Source of the DNA: Anaerolineales bacterium
GTDB lineage: Bacteria; Chloroflexota; Anaerolineae; Anaerolineales; Villigracilaceae
Assembly: GCA_029933275.1 (NCBI GenBank)
Contig: JAOZOM010000108.1
Coordinates: 1 to 6,166, forward strand
DNA: 6,166 nucleotides
Direction: 5' to 3'
Below the pieces are notes generated by a model, which made no database searches, had not been told where the DNA came from, and saw only the letters and a list, made by a program, of their open reading frames with translations. Below, one piece after another: positions 1 to 5,944 of this stretch. Made by a program: the position numbers and the translations under genes. How positions within the stretch are numbered: position 1 is the stretch's first letter; each line of letters begins with the position of its first letter.

Positions 1-185
1 GCGTGGATTTCAACCGGCTCACCGCCATCGGGTGTGATGACGACATGCCCTTCGAGAACATAGAATTGCTCTTGGCTACTATAAGTCCACGGGAATTTGG
101 AAATTTCTTTCGTCCAAATTGACCACGAGGATACGCCAAGTTGGTCTAATTTTTCTTGGGAGGGATTATGTTCGACTTTAATCAT
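1..185 (-). CDS. Small cupin-domain protein, 3' part cut off by window edge
   Basis: The ATG lies at 183-185, and 61 complete codons are present before the window edge. The visible peptide begins MIKVEHNPSQEKLDQLGVSS and contains the segments SIWTKEISKFPWTY and EQFYVLEGHVVITPDGGEPV. From established family knowledge this is the pattern of the short single-domain cupins of the DUF861/Cupin_3 (EutQ-like) group, normally about 90 residues: a 'W-x-W/F-P-W' lead-in, then E-x-x-Y-V-L-E-G on the first β-strands, then a G-rich turn. The substrate is not known for such stand-alone cupins, so no reaction is claimed. It is the last visible gene of the minus-strand block, 16 nt after the holB stop, and has its own good ribosome binding site. 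It could instead be annotated as ethanolamine-utilisation EutQ-like, but there are no eut genes nearby. Confidence 0.82.
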   Translation of the reverse strand, partial: MIKVEHNPSQEKLDQLGVSSWSIWTKEISKFPWTYSSQEQFYVLEGHVVITPDGGEPVEIH

Positions 186-192
186 CAGAAAA

Positions 193-198
193 CTCCTT
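193..198 (-). promoter_or_regulatory. Ribosome binding site of the cupin gene
   Basis: On the minus strand AAGGAG lies 7 nt before the ATG at 185. It sits inside the 16-nt gap after the holB stop. It fixes the cupin start and contrasts with rsgA and holB, which have no clear Shine-Dalgarno sequence. Confidence 0.75.
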
Positions 199-201
199 AT
201 T

Positions 202-1191
202 TCAAATTTTTGGAAAATCCAGCAGAATGACTTCTGCGAGTAAGCGCGCGTTGACGTTACGCTTGAGTTGCGTTAATCCGCGTTCGCTGGTCGTGAGCAG
301 TTTTTTCGCCTCGGCGAGACTGAGCCTATCGGCGAGAGTCTCAATCAATTCGCGGCGATCTATATTGACGATATTTTGCTCATCCCCCGCTACGAGGAGC
401 ATCACATCTCGCCAGAGAGAGAGCCAAAGGAGGAGGCTTTCGCGGAAGCCCTCTTTGTCTTTTGCCAGAGACGCGGCGTAGTTGAAACGCGCCACTCGCG
501 AGTCTCCGAGCAGATTGGCAAACTCATCCAATTTCTCATTACGAAACCCAAGCGCGGATTCGTCTTCGAGAAGGCGGAGGGCATAGCCCGGTCTGCCCGC
601 GGAGAGATGGGCGAGAAATTGCGCTTTTTCCGCATCCGCACCTTTTTCGAGGAGATAGCTTTCTATACGCGGGGTAGGCAAAGGGCGCAGACGAAGCACT
701 TCGCAACGCGAGACAATTGTGGGGAGAAGTTGCTCGGTATTATTGGCGGTCAGGAGCAAAATCACTTTACTAGGAGCTTCTTCGAGGGTTTTTAAAAGTG
801 CATTTGCTGCGCTGGGGTTAGCTTCTTGGAAACGGAGCAAAAGAATGATTTTGTATTTTGCCTGATAAGGAGAGAGCAAAACACTTTTGCGTAATTCGCG
901 GATTTGCTCCACTTTGAGCATCCCTCCTTCTTTTTCGGCTTGGATAATGTTTAGGTCGGGGTGTTGCATCGCGGCAATTTGACGGCAATTTTTACACTCG
1001 CCGCAAAATGCGCCGAGGGCAGGGGGATGCGAGCAAGTTAAAGACCGAGCGAATGCCAGAGCCAGCGACCTGCGTCCGACACCGGGCGAACCCGTGAAGA
1101 GGTAGGCGTGACGCATTGTCCCGTTAGAAACGTGCTGACGGAGCATATCCACTGCCCAGTCATGTCCAAGTAAGTTCCAGTTATCAGTCAT
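202..1191 (-). CDS. holB: DNA polymerase III subunit delta' (clamp loader)
   Basis: This is a 329-residue AAA+ clamp-loader subunit. δ′ sits with δ and the τ/γ subunits and helps open the β sliding clamp onto primed DNA. Visible in order: an N-terminal LLGHDWAVDMLRQHV region typical of DnaX/HolB; a P-loop-like GSPGVGRRS at 34-42; a zinc-binding cysteine set C53, C63, C66, C69 (CxxCxxC after a first Cys); the hallmark NPSAANALLKTLEEAP at 125-140; and the SRC sensor/arginine-finger motif at 161-163. The C-terminal helical collar follows from about residue 215. The Walker A lysine position is Arg40 and the Walker B acidic pair is replaced (LLLRFQEAN), so ATP hydrolysis is unlikely. That fits δ′ rather than DnaX. 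The length matches δ′ (about 320-340) and is too short for τ. It starts 32 nt after rsgA, with no clear ribosome binding site. Confidence 0.93.
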   Translation of the reverse strand: MTDNWNLLGHDWAVDMLRQHVSNGTMRHAYLFTGSPGVGRRSLALAFARSLTCSHPPALGAFCGECKNCRQIAAMQHPDLNIIQAEKEGGMLKVEQIRELRKSVLLSPYQAKYKIILLLRFQEANPSAANALLKTLEEAPSKVILLLTANNTEQLLPTIVSRCEVLRLRPLPTPRIESYLLEKGADAEKAQFLAHLSAGRPGYALRLLEDESALGFRNEKLDEFANLLGDSRVARFNYAASLAKDKEGFRESLLLWLSLWRDVMLLVAGDEQNIVNIDRRELIETLADRLSLAEAKKLLTTSERGLTQLKRNVNARLLAEVILLDFPKI

Positions 1192-1197
1192 ATTGGT

Positions 1198-1222
1198 TTG
1201 TAAAGGCGGGTCTCAGATTGTA
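1198..1222 (-). repeat. Decayed half-copy of the TTGTAGGGGCGGGT palindrome in the rsgA/holB spacer
   Basis: Read on the minus strand, the sequence ending TGAGACCCGCCTTTACAA matches the right half of the palindrome at 5945-5977: 17 of 21 aligned bases, including an uninterrupted TGAGACCCGCC. The matching left arm is absent or too decayed to recognise, although TA dinucleotides bound the segment (1201-1202 and 1221-1222). It fills most of the 32-nt gap between the rsgA stop and the holB start. Relationship by descent is an inference from a short match. Confidence 0.45.
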
Positions 1223-1223
1223 A

Positions 1224-2189
1224 TCAGCGTTTATTGGATAATCCGTCTCGCATCCGCAAAAAGGAGTTGAAGCGTTCGGGATGCAGTTTGCCGTTGCGAA
1301 CCGCATCGAGAACAGCGCAGCCCGGTTCATGGACGTGAGTGCAATCGCTAAAGCGGCATTGTGCAACGAGGGTGGCGATTTCTGGGAAATAGCCATCGAG
1401 TTCTTCGGGGCGCGTATCCCAGAGAGCGAGGGATTTCCAGCCGGGGGTATCGGCAACGTAGCCCCCATCTTCAAGAGGAAGAAGCTGGCGAAAATTGGTA
1501 GTGTGGGTGCCGCGATCGAGGGCTTTGCTGATTTCGCTAACGGCTAGTCCCAAACCGGGTTGAATGGTATTCATCAGGCTCGATTTGCCCACACCGGAGG
1601 GTCCCGCAAGAGCAGAGAGTTTTTTCCTGAGCGCATAGCGTAAATCTTCGATGCCAATATTTTTTTCGGCGGAGGTGTAGATCACGCGATAGCCGATTTT
1701 TTTATAATGTCCAAAGATTTTTTCTGCGGCTTCTTGCCCGATTAAATCAACCTTATTGGCGACAATGACCGCGGGGATTTTTTGTTGCTCGGCGATGACG
1801 AGAAAACGATCAAGCATTCTCATACGCGGGGTGGGGCTGGCACAGGCGAAGACAAAAAGAGCTTGGTCGGGATTAGCGAGCAGAATCTGTCGATAAACGC
1901 CGCGCGGACGAGGATCCATACGAACGATGGCACGCTCGCGCGGGAGGACTTCTTCGATCATGCCCGTCCCTTCGGGAAGAATGCTGATTCTGACGCGGTC
2001 ACCAACGGCAATCAGATCGCCTTTGTGCCTGCCTTGTTTTAAGCGTCCGCGGAGTTGGCAAGAAATTGTTTCTGCCCCCATCTTAGCCTTCCCCTTCATG
2101 GGGAAGGAATCATTAGAAGTGAGGGGGCTTACATCAAAGAATCCCGATTGTGACTTGATGACTAATCCCTGAAGTTTTTTCTCGTTCAT
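1224..2189 (-). CDS. rsgA: Ribosome small-subunit-dependent GTPase A (circularly permuted GTPase)
   Basis: This 321-residue cytoplasmic GTPase acts in late 30S maturation, releasing assembly factors and checking the decoding centre. The motifs appear in the permuted order diagnostic of RsgA/YjeQ: an N-terminal OB-fold (about 1-80, with GRLKQGRHKGDLIAVGDRV), G4 NKVD at 145-148, G1 GPSGVGKS at 196-203, a switch region RGTHTT at 226-231, G3 DTPG at 247-250, then a zinc knuckle C278-x4-C283-x-H285-x5-C291 and a C-terminal helix. The ATG shares one base with the preceding PBP stop (TAATG), and no Shine-Dalgarno is seen, so translation by coupling is likely. Oddity: residues 22-38 (PLTSNDSFPMKGKAKMG) interrupt the usual OB-fold β-hairpin and are encoded by a palindromic repeat that is also found in maf. 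Confidence 0.95.
   Translation of the reverse strand: MNEKKLQGLVIKSQSGFFDVSPLTSNDSFPMKGKAKMGAETISCQLRGRLKQGRHKGDLIAVGDRVRISILPEGTGMIEEVLPRERAIVRMDPRPRGVYRQILLANPDQALFVFACASPTPRMRMLDRFLVIAEQQKIPAVIVANKVDLIGQEAAEKIFGHYKKIGYRVIYTSAEKNIGIEDLRYALRKKLSALAGPSGVGKSSLMNTIQPGLGLAVSEISKALDRGTHTTNFRQLLPLEDGGYVADTPGWKSLALWDTRPEELDGYFPEIATLVAQCRFSDCTHVHEPGCAVLDAVRNGKLHPERFNSFLRMRDGLSNKR
2076..2126 (-). repeat. In-frame palindromic element inside rsgA
   Basis: This 51-nt stretch (17 codons) lies in the OB-fold region of rsgA. It contains a perfect 8-bp hairpin, CCTTCCCC/GGGGAAGG with a 5-nt loop, at 2087-2107. It is followed on the minus strand by GCTAAGATGGGGG, matching GCTGGGATGGGGG in maf. A CCCCCTCA start and TTCTAATGA precede the hairpin and look like a shortened version of the longer maf copy. 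The encoded peptide is PLTSN plus DSFPMKGKAKMG. Ordinary RsgA proteins go almost directly from the SGFFDV strand to the C-x-LRGRL strand, so this is extra sequence, not a family domain. Boundaries are approximate. Confidence 0.75.
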
Positions 2190-4459
2190 TATGGTTTGGG
2201 GGTCTTGGTGGGGATGCCGCCAAGCGGGGTGGGCGTTTTAGTCACGCCAATGCTACTTTCAAACCAATAATAGGCTTGGGGACTGCCCAAATAATAAGAT
2301 TCTGCGATTCGGCGGAAAACGGGGGCGGCATAATCGGAACCTTCGCCCGCGTGTTCAAGAATAACAGCAATAGCAATGTCGGGTAAACCGGTACTTTCTT
2401 CTGCCATTGTGTAGCCCGCGAACCACGCATGGGGCGCACCATCACCGGATTCGGCTGTGCCTGTTTTAGCGGCGGTGGGGATGTTATAACCGCGCAAACG
2501 ATAATTTGCCGTGCCGCGCCGATTTTCAATGACGCTAATCATCGCATCTTGGATAATTTGTAAATATTCGGGAGTAAGCGGGAGCGTGCCGCGCGCTTCG
2601 GGTTTAAAAACGGAAATCGGGCTACCCGTAAGCGGCTGAATTTTCTCAATCAATTGGGGGCGGTAAAGTGTCCCGCCGTTGCCGAGAGCTGCCATGAAAA
2701 CCGCAACTTGGAGCGGGGTAACGAGTACAGTTCCCTGCCCAATGGCTTGATTCGTAGCTTGGATAGCGTCGGTGGGATTCTCGATCAACCCCTCGGATTC
2801 GGCAACTTGCTCTAAACCGGTAGCCTGCCCAAGTCCAAAAGCGCGCGCCATATCCGCAATATCTGTTGTTCGTCCGGAGCTGTATAAATCCAATCCAATA
2901 TGCCAGAACCAGGGGTTACAGGAACGCATCAATGCTTCGGGGAGAGTCAAAACGCCGCTGGGTTTTGTATAACAAGAATAAATATCAAGCGCATTTTCGG
3001 GGTCGTTAGCATAAGAATAGCGAATTTCATTTTGACAATGTTCCCACGTCCAATCGTGAAGAATACGGTCGGGCAATTCGACAAAATCATAATTACATTC
3101 GTAGGTGGTATCGGCAGTATATAAACCGCTGGAAAGCGCAGCCGACATGGTAATCACTTTGAAAACCGAGCCAAGCGGATATTGTCCCTGCGTGGCGCGA
3201 TTGACCAAGGGCTGTTCGTAATCGTTGAGCAAATCTGGCAATGCCTGATTATTAACATTGGTTGGCTCAAAGAAGTTGGGATCAAACCCCGGTGAAGAAG
3301 CCATCGCCAAAATACGACCGGTATCGCGTTCAATCACCACCGCTGCACCGATGAAGCCCTTAATCGCTTCTTGGGTGTAGTATTGCAAATTTTTGTCTAG
3401 GGTCAGATAGAGCGAGGAAGCGGGACCAGGATCACTTTGCGCGAGACGTGTCACAATCTGCCCGTCGGGGCTAACCACATAAAGCGAGCCGCCGTGTGTC
3501 CCCGTAAGATATTTCTCGCCCCATTTTTCGAGTCCCGAATAACCGACTCGTTCGTTGCCGCCATAACCGAGACGCTGATATTCTTCCAATTCTTCCGCAG
3601 GGATTGTAATTACATAGCCCACTGATTGGGGCGCAATCCCGCCGTCAAAATAATAGCGCGCCTGATAAGGAGTCGCGTAAAGACCGCCCAAGCCCATATT
3701 CAAAATGCGAGTGGCTTCATCAGCCGTTGCCTCCCCAACGGGGATATACCAATCTGCGCCCGCATTTTCGTAGCTTTTTCTAATCTCTTCGGGGTTTTTT
3801 CCCGTAAGCTGGCTCAACTCGTAAAGTAAAGTGCCTTCTGAATTCAAGTTGATTTGTCCGGGGATAATTCCTAAGGCGACTGCATCCGCTTGCGCCGCGA
3901 TCGGCATCCCTTCGCTATCGTAAATCTCGCCGCGTGCGGGCACCTGATAATCCATCACCAGTTTATTCCCCCCAACCAATTCGGGCATAATCAGCCCCTC
4001 GTCCCATTGGATATGCCATTGCCCTTCTTCTAAAGTCAATTGCGCTACCATATCGCGCGATAACTCGCCGGAAAGTGCGGTTTTATAAATTACCCGAAAA
4101 GCAACTTCTGCCGAATAAGGATTCATCAACGAAGAAAGAATTTCCGTCTCCATTTCTACCAAACCCATTGCGTTTAATGTATCTTTATACCGAGCCGTAA
4201 AATCTTCTTGCGAAATAGCATCTTTGCTCAATTCGCTCAACATGCTGTACATGGTTGCGTAACTTTCTACCTTATAGGCTTCGAGAAAAATCGTCATTGC
4301 GGCTTGCACATCGGGTGCCGGTAAAAGCGTCACCGAAGGGCTGGGCAAAGTTGCTGTCTCACCTGCCTCCGTAAAAAGATTCGAGGGCACACCGGAAGAA
4401 CAAGAAGTTAAGATTAATAAAATTACACTAAAGCAAAGAAAGACTTTTCTTTTCATCAT
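2189..4459 (-). CDS. Class B penicillin-binding protein (MecA/PbpC-like transpeptidase), predicted lipoprotein
   Basis: This D,D-transpeptidase cross-links peptidoglycan outside the membrane. From the chosen ATG at 4459 it has 756 residues. A basic MMKRK start and hydrophobic stretch end in LTSC with Cys20, a lipobox. An NTF2-like MecA-N domain follows at about 48-160, ending in the WHIQWDEGLIMPEL signature. Next is a PBP-dimer region opening with VPARGEIYDSEG (173-184). The transpeptidase domain (about 345-725) carries SVFK with catalytic Ser431, SCN at 513-515 and KTG at 665-667. The tail is Thr/Pro/Lys-rich (TKTPTPLGG). All three catalytic motifs are intact. A longer reading from GTG at 4507 adds 16 residues inside the end of maf and would bury the signal peptide, so I prefer the ATG, 2 nt after the maf stop. 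Extra cysteines at 455, 475 and 496 lie in the transpeptidase insert. Whether it causes β-lactam tolerance cannot be told from sequence. Confidence 0.93.
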   Translation of the reverse strand: MMKRKVFLCFSVILLILTSCSSGVPSNLFTEAGETATLPSPSVTLLPAPDVQAAMTIFLEAYKVESYATMYSMLSELSKDAISQEDFTARYKDTLNAMGLVEMETEILSSLMNPYSAEVAFRVIYKTALSGELSRDMVAQLTLEEGQWHIQWDEGLIMPELVGGNKLVMDYQVPARGEIYDSEGMPIAAQADAVALGIIPGQINLNSEGTLLYELSQLTGKNPEEIRKSYENAGADWYIPVGEATADEATRILNMGLGGLYATPYQARYYFDGGIAPQSVGYVITIPAEELEEYQRLGYGGNERVGYSGLEKWGEKYLTGTHGGSLYVVSPDGQIVTRLAQSDPGPASSLYLTLDKNLQYYTQEAIKGFIGAAVVIERDTGRILAMASSPGFDPNFFEPTNVNNQALPDLLNDYEQPLVNRATQGQYPLGSVFKVITMSAALSSGLYTADTTYECNYDFVELPDRILHDWTWEHCQNEIRYSYANDPENALDIYSCYTKPSGVLTLPEALMRSCNPWFWHIGLDLYSSGRTTDIADMARAFGLGQATGLEQVAESEGLIENPTDAIQATNQAIGQGTVLVTPLQVAVFMAALGNGGTLYRPQLIEKIQPLTGSPISVFKPEARGTLPLTPEYLQIIQDAMISVIENRRGTANYRLRGYNIPTAAKTGTAESGDGAPHAWFAGYTMAEESTGLPDIAIAVILEHAGEGSDYAAPVFRRIAESYYLGSPQAYYWFESSIGVTKTPTPLGGIPTKTPKP

Positions 4460-4461
4460 AA

Positions 4462-5181
4462 TTATCCAAGATTTTCTCCGCGCAAAACTGCCTCGGAGAT
4501 CGTACACTCATAATCCAAAGAAGATTGACATCGTTGCGGCATCTCCGCGTCTACGTCAACACCTATTTTCTTCAAACTTCGCGCCAATTTACAAAGAGGT
4601 AATCCCATCACACTCGCAAAACAACCCTCAAACTCTTCAACGGGATGAAACTCAGGGTGTTGGATCGCGTACGCGCCCGCCTTATCTAAAGGGTCGCCCG
4701 TTTCTATATAAGATAGCATCTCAGCGTCGCTATATGCTCGCATCGGCACATCGCTAATACTCAACTCAGAAATCATTTTTTTGGATGTCTCATCCCAAAC
4801 CGCGATGGCGGTATAAACTTGGTGCGTGCGCCCGCGCAGTTGACGTAGCATCGACTCCGCTTCGCGCGCATCCCGCGGCTTGCCGAGGATTTCCCCGGCA
4901 TCTACGACTGCTGTATCAGAACCGATAATTACCCCCATCCCAGCCTTCCCCCGAAGGGGGAAGGAGCCAGTTCTCCCCCCCTCGGGGGGAGCTAGAGGGG
5001 GGAAAGCCCGCGCCTTCGCCTCTGCCAAGCGCAAAACATAATCTGCGGGGCTTTCGTTAGGCAAAAGGCTCTCGTCCACATCCGCTGAAGCAACATCAAA
5101 ATCTATGCCGAGAAAAGAGATTAATTCGCGCCTTCGCGGCGATTGTGAAGCCAATAATAAAGAAGATTTTTTCGTACTCAT
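4462..5181 (-). CDS. maf: Maf-family nucleoside triphosphate pyrophosphatase
   Basis: Maf proteins hydrolyse non-canonical or pyrimidine NTPs (dTTP/UTP and modified forms) to the monophosphate plus pyrophosphate, cleaning the nucleotide pool. Some influence septum formation. The 239-residue protein shows the phosphate-binding LLLASQSPRRREL (8-20), DVDES with Glu37, YVLRLAEAKA (48-57), IGSDTAVV with Asp89, GKPRDAREAESMLRQL (100-115), GRTHQVYTAIAV (117-128) and TGDPLDKAGAYAIQ (161-174), then GLPL (193-196). This is a complete catalytic set; substrate subtype is uncertain. Family members are about 190-200 residues. The surplus is a 23-residue Pro/Gly-rich insert (61-83) placed directly before the IIGSDT strand, plus a C-terminal tail of about 30 residues that has no family counterpart I recognise. 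It is the first gene of the minus-strand block, 2 nt ahead of the PBP gene. No Shine-Dalgarno precedes the ATG. Confidence 0.93.
   Translation of the reverse strand: MSTKKSSLLLASQSPRRRELISFLGIDFDVASADVDESLLPNESPADYVLRLAEAKARAFPPLAPPEGGRTGSFPLRGKAGMGVIIGSDTAVVDAGEILGKPRDAREAESMLRQLRGRTHQVYTAIAVWDETSKKMISELSISDVPMRAYSDAEMLSYIETGDPLDKAGAYAIQHPEFHPVEEFEGCFASVMGLPLCKLARSLKKIGVDVDAEMPQRCQSSLDYECTISEAVLRGENLG
4933..5001 (-). repeat. In-frame double-hairpin palindromic element inside maf
   Basis: This 69-nt stretch (23 codons, residues 61-83) contains two GC-rich hairpins. One is an 8-bp stem, ctcccccc/ggggggag, at 4973-4991. The other is a 9-bp stem, ccttccccc/gggggaagg with a 3-nt loop, at 4944-4964. 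The second hairpin and its flank GCTGGGATGGGGG match the rsgA copy base for base apart from the loop and a few substitutions, in the same orientation and reading frame (SFPLRGKAGMG versus SFPMKGKAKMG). The insert sits in a surface loop between a helix and the strand carrying the catalytic Asp89, where extra residues may be tolerated. Exact ends are approximate. Confidence 0.82.
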
Positions 5182-5188
5182 AGAGTCG

Positions 5189-5197
5189 ATTCTAACA
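5189..5197 (-). promoter_or_regulatory. Candidate extended -10 promoter of the maf operon
   Basis: On the minus strand TGTTAGAAT reads as an extended -10 (TGn plus TAGAAT, one mismatch to TATAAT). It ends 7 nt before the maf ATG, so transcription would start at or within a base or two of the ATG and give a leaderless mRNA. That agrees with the absence of a Shine-Dalgarno sequence. No good -35 is present at 16-18 bp. Motif inspection only. Confidence 0.4.
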
Positions 5198-5216
5198 CAA
5201 GAGCCGATTCGCGTTG

Positions 5217-5222
5217 TACAAT
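5217..5222 (+). promoter_or_regulatory. Weak candidate -10 element for xpt
   Basis: TACAAT matches the -10 consensus at five of six positions and overlaps a perfect 8-bp palindrome TTGTACAA at 5214-5221. No convincing -35 is seen 17 bp upstream. If used, the xpt leader would be about 135 nt long and would contain the whole heptanucleotide array. Low confidence. Confidence 0.2.
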
Positions 5223-5247
5223 ATGGTTCTTAGTTGTCTAGTCTTCT

Positions 5248-5345
5248 AAGACCTAAGACTTCAGACCTCAGACCTGAGATTTCAGATTTTAGACATCAGA
5301 CTTAAGCCTTAAAGCTAAAGTCCGATGTCTTAGGTCTAAAGTCTC
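5248..5345. repeat. Degenerate heptanucleotide repeat array with central orientation switch
   Basis: From 5248 the sequence divides into 7-bp units: AAGACCT, AAGACTT, CAGACCT, CAGACCT, GAGATTT, CAGATTT, TAGACAT, CAGACTT, AAGCCTT (consensus NAGACNT). From 5311 about five units run in the opposite sense (AAAGCTA, AAGTCCG, ATGTCTT, AGGTCTA, AAGTCTC). The switch makes an imperfect palindrome centred at 5310/5311, with arms 5291-5310 and 5311-5330 pairing at 17 of 20 positions. A further perfect 11-bp inverted pair is AGACCTAAGAC (5249-5259) with GTCTTAGGTCT (5327-5337). It occupies about half of the 184-bp divergent maf/xpt intergenic region and ends 8 nt before the xpt Shine-Dalgarno. Confidence 0.8.
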
Positions 5346-5353
5346 CCCCCGAA

Positions 5354-5359
5354 AAGGAG
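5354..5359 (+). promoter_or_regulatory. Ribosome binding site that fixes the xpt TTG start
   Basis: AAGGAG lies 6 nt before the TTG at 5366. The next in-frame ATG is at residue 35 and would remove conserved N-terminal sequence, so this site decides the unusual TTG start. Confidence 0.8.
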
Positions 5360-5365
5360 CTTCTC

Positions 5366-5938
5366 TTGAAAATCTTAAAAGATCGTATTCTCAAAGATGG
5401 TAAAAATCTTGGCGGCGGCATCCTCAAAGTAGATGGATTCGTCAACCATCAAGTTGATCCCGTTCTGATGAACGAAGCCGGTAAAGACTTTGCTAAACGC
5501 TTCAAAGATATTGGCGCAACAAAGATTTTAACCGCCGAAATCTCCGGCATCGCCCCCGCCGTCACAACAGGTATCTATATGGATTTACCCGTTGTTTATG
5601 CCCGAAAACGCAAACCAATCACCATGCCCGACCAAGTTTTTCTAACCCTTGCTCCCTCACATACGAAAGGACGCACCGTTGAACTAATCGTCTCCCCCGA
5701 ATACCTCGGCAGTGGAGAAAAAGTCCTCATCATCGACGATTTCCTTGCCAGCGGGGCAACCATTCTCGGCTTGGTGCGTCTCGCAGAACTCGCAGGCGCA
5801 GAGGTGGTCGGCGTGGGCGCGTTGATCGAAAAAGGTTTCGAGGGGGGGCGTGCAGAACTCGAAAAAATGGGATTCCGCGTAGAATCATTGGCGTGCATCG
5901 CATCGCTGGATGACAATACAATTACTTTTTGCGATTAA
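5366..5938 (+). CDS. xpt: Xanthine phosphoribosyltransferase
   Basis: This 190-residue cytoplasmic salvage enzyme makes XMP and pyrophosphate from xanthine and PRPP. The type I phosphoribosyltransferase fold is shown by the PRPP-binding signature VLIIDDFLASGAT at 120-132, with the acidic pair D124-D125. The N-terminal LKVDGFVNHQVDPVLM (20-35), the ISGIAPAV (59-66) and the VVYARKRKPITM stretch (76-87) match the Xpt subfamily rather than APRT or HPRT. So does the C-terminal EKGFEGGRAELEKMGFRVESL (155-175, key E155, K156 and RVESL). Length is close to the about 190-194 of firmicute Xpt. It starts with TTG after a good Shine-Dalgarno and diverges from maf. The next gene on the same strand is guaA, which converts its product XMP to GMP. 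No guanine-riboswitch consensus is recognisable in the leader. Confidence 0.95.
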   Translation: MKILKDRILKDGKNLGGGILKVDGFVNHQVDPVLMNEAGKDFAKRFKDIGATKILTAEISGIAPAVTTGIYMDLPVVYARKRKPITMPDQVFLTLAPSHTKGRTVELIVSPEYLGSGEKVLIIDDFLASGATILGLVRLAELAGAEVVGVGALIEKGFEGGRAELEKMGFRVESLACIASLDDNTITFCD

Positions 5939-5944
5939 ACATCG

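Noticed and set aside
376..795. 139-residue plus-strand frame opposite holB
   Set aside because: No domain or ribosome binding site, and it is fully antisense to a well-supported clamp-loader gene.
1184..1474. 96-residue minus-strand reading frame overlapping the 3' end of rsgA
   Set aside because: It lies out of frame within rsgA and its spacer, has no recognisable domain and no ribosome binding site; it is a shadow frame.
1962..1983. Another copy of the palindromic element in rsgA (CCCTTCGGGAAG)
   Set aside because: Only a very short hairpin without the GATGGGGG flank. It encodes LPEGTG in the OB-fold, where such residues are normal for the family.
4454..4507. GTG start of the PBP gene at 4507
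   Set aside because: It would place 16 polar or charged residues ahead of a clear lipoprotein signal peptide and overlap maf by 46 nt; the ATG at 4459 fits better.
5248..5345. CRISPR array
   Set aside because: Units are contiguous 7-mers without spacers, and the orientation reverses; no cas genes are present.
5229..5365. Purine (guanine/xanthine) riboswitch upstream of xpt, suggested by AAGTCCGATGT resembling the purine aptamer junction
   Set aside because: The rest of the aptamer (paired P1, loop-loop partners, TATxTACC-type junction) is missing. The similarity is explained by the heptanucleotide array.
5596..5921. Antisense reading frames opposite xpt
   Set aside because: They are low-complexity Arg/Ser/Pro-rich translations typical of the complement of a GC-biased gene; xpt is certain.
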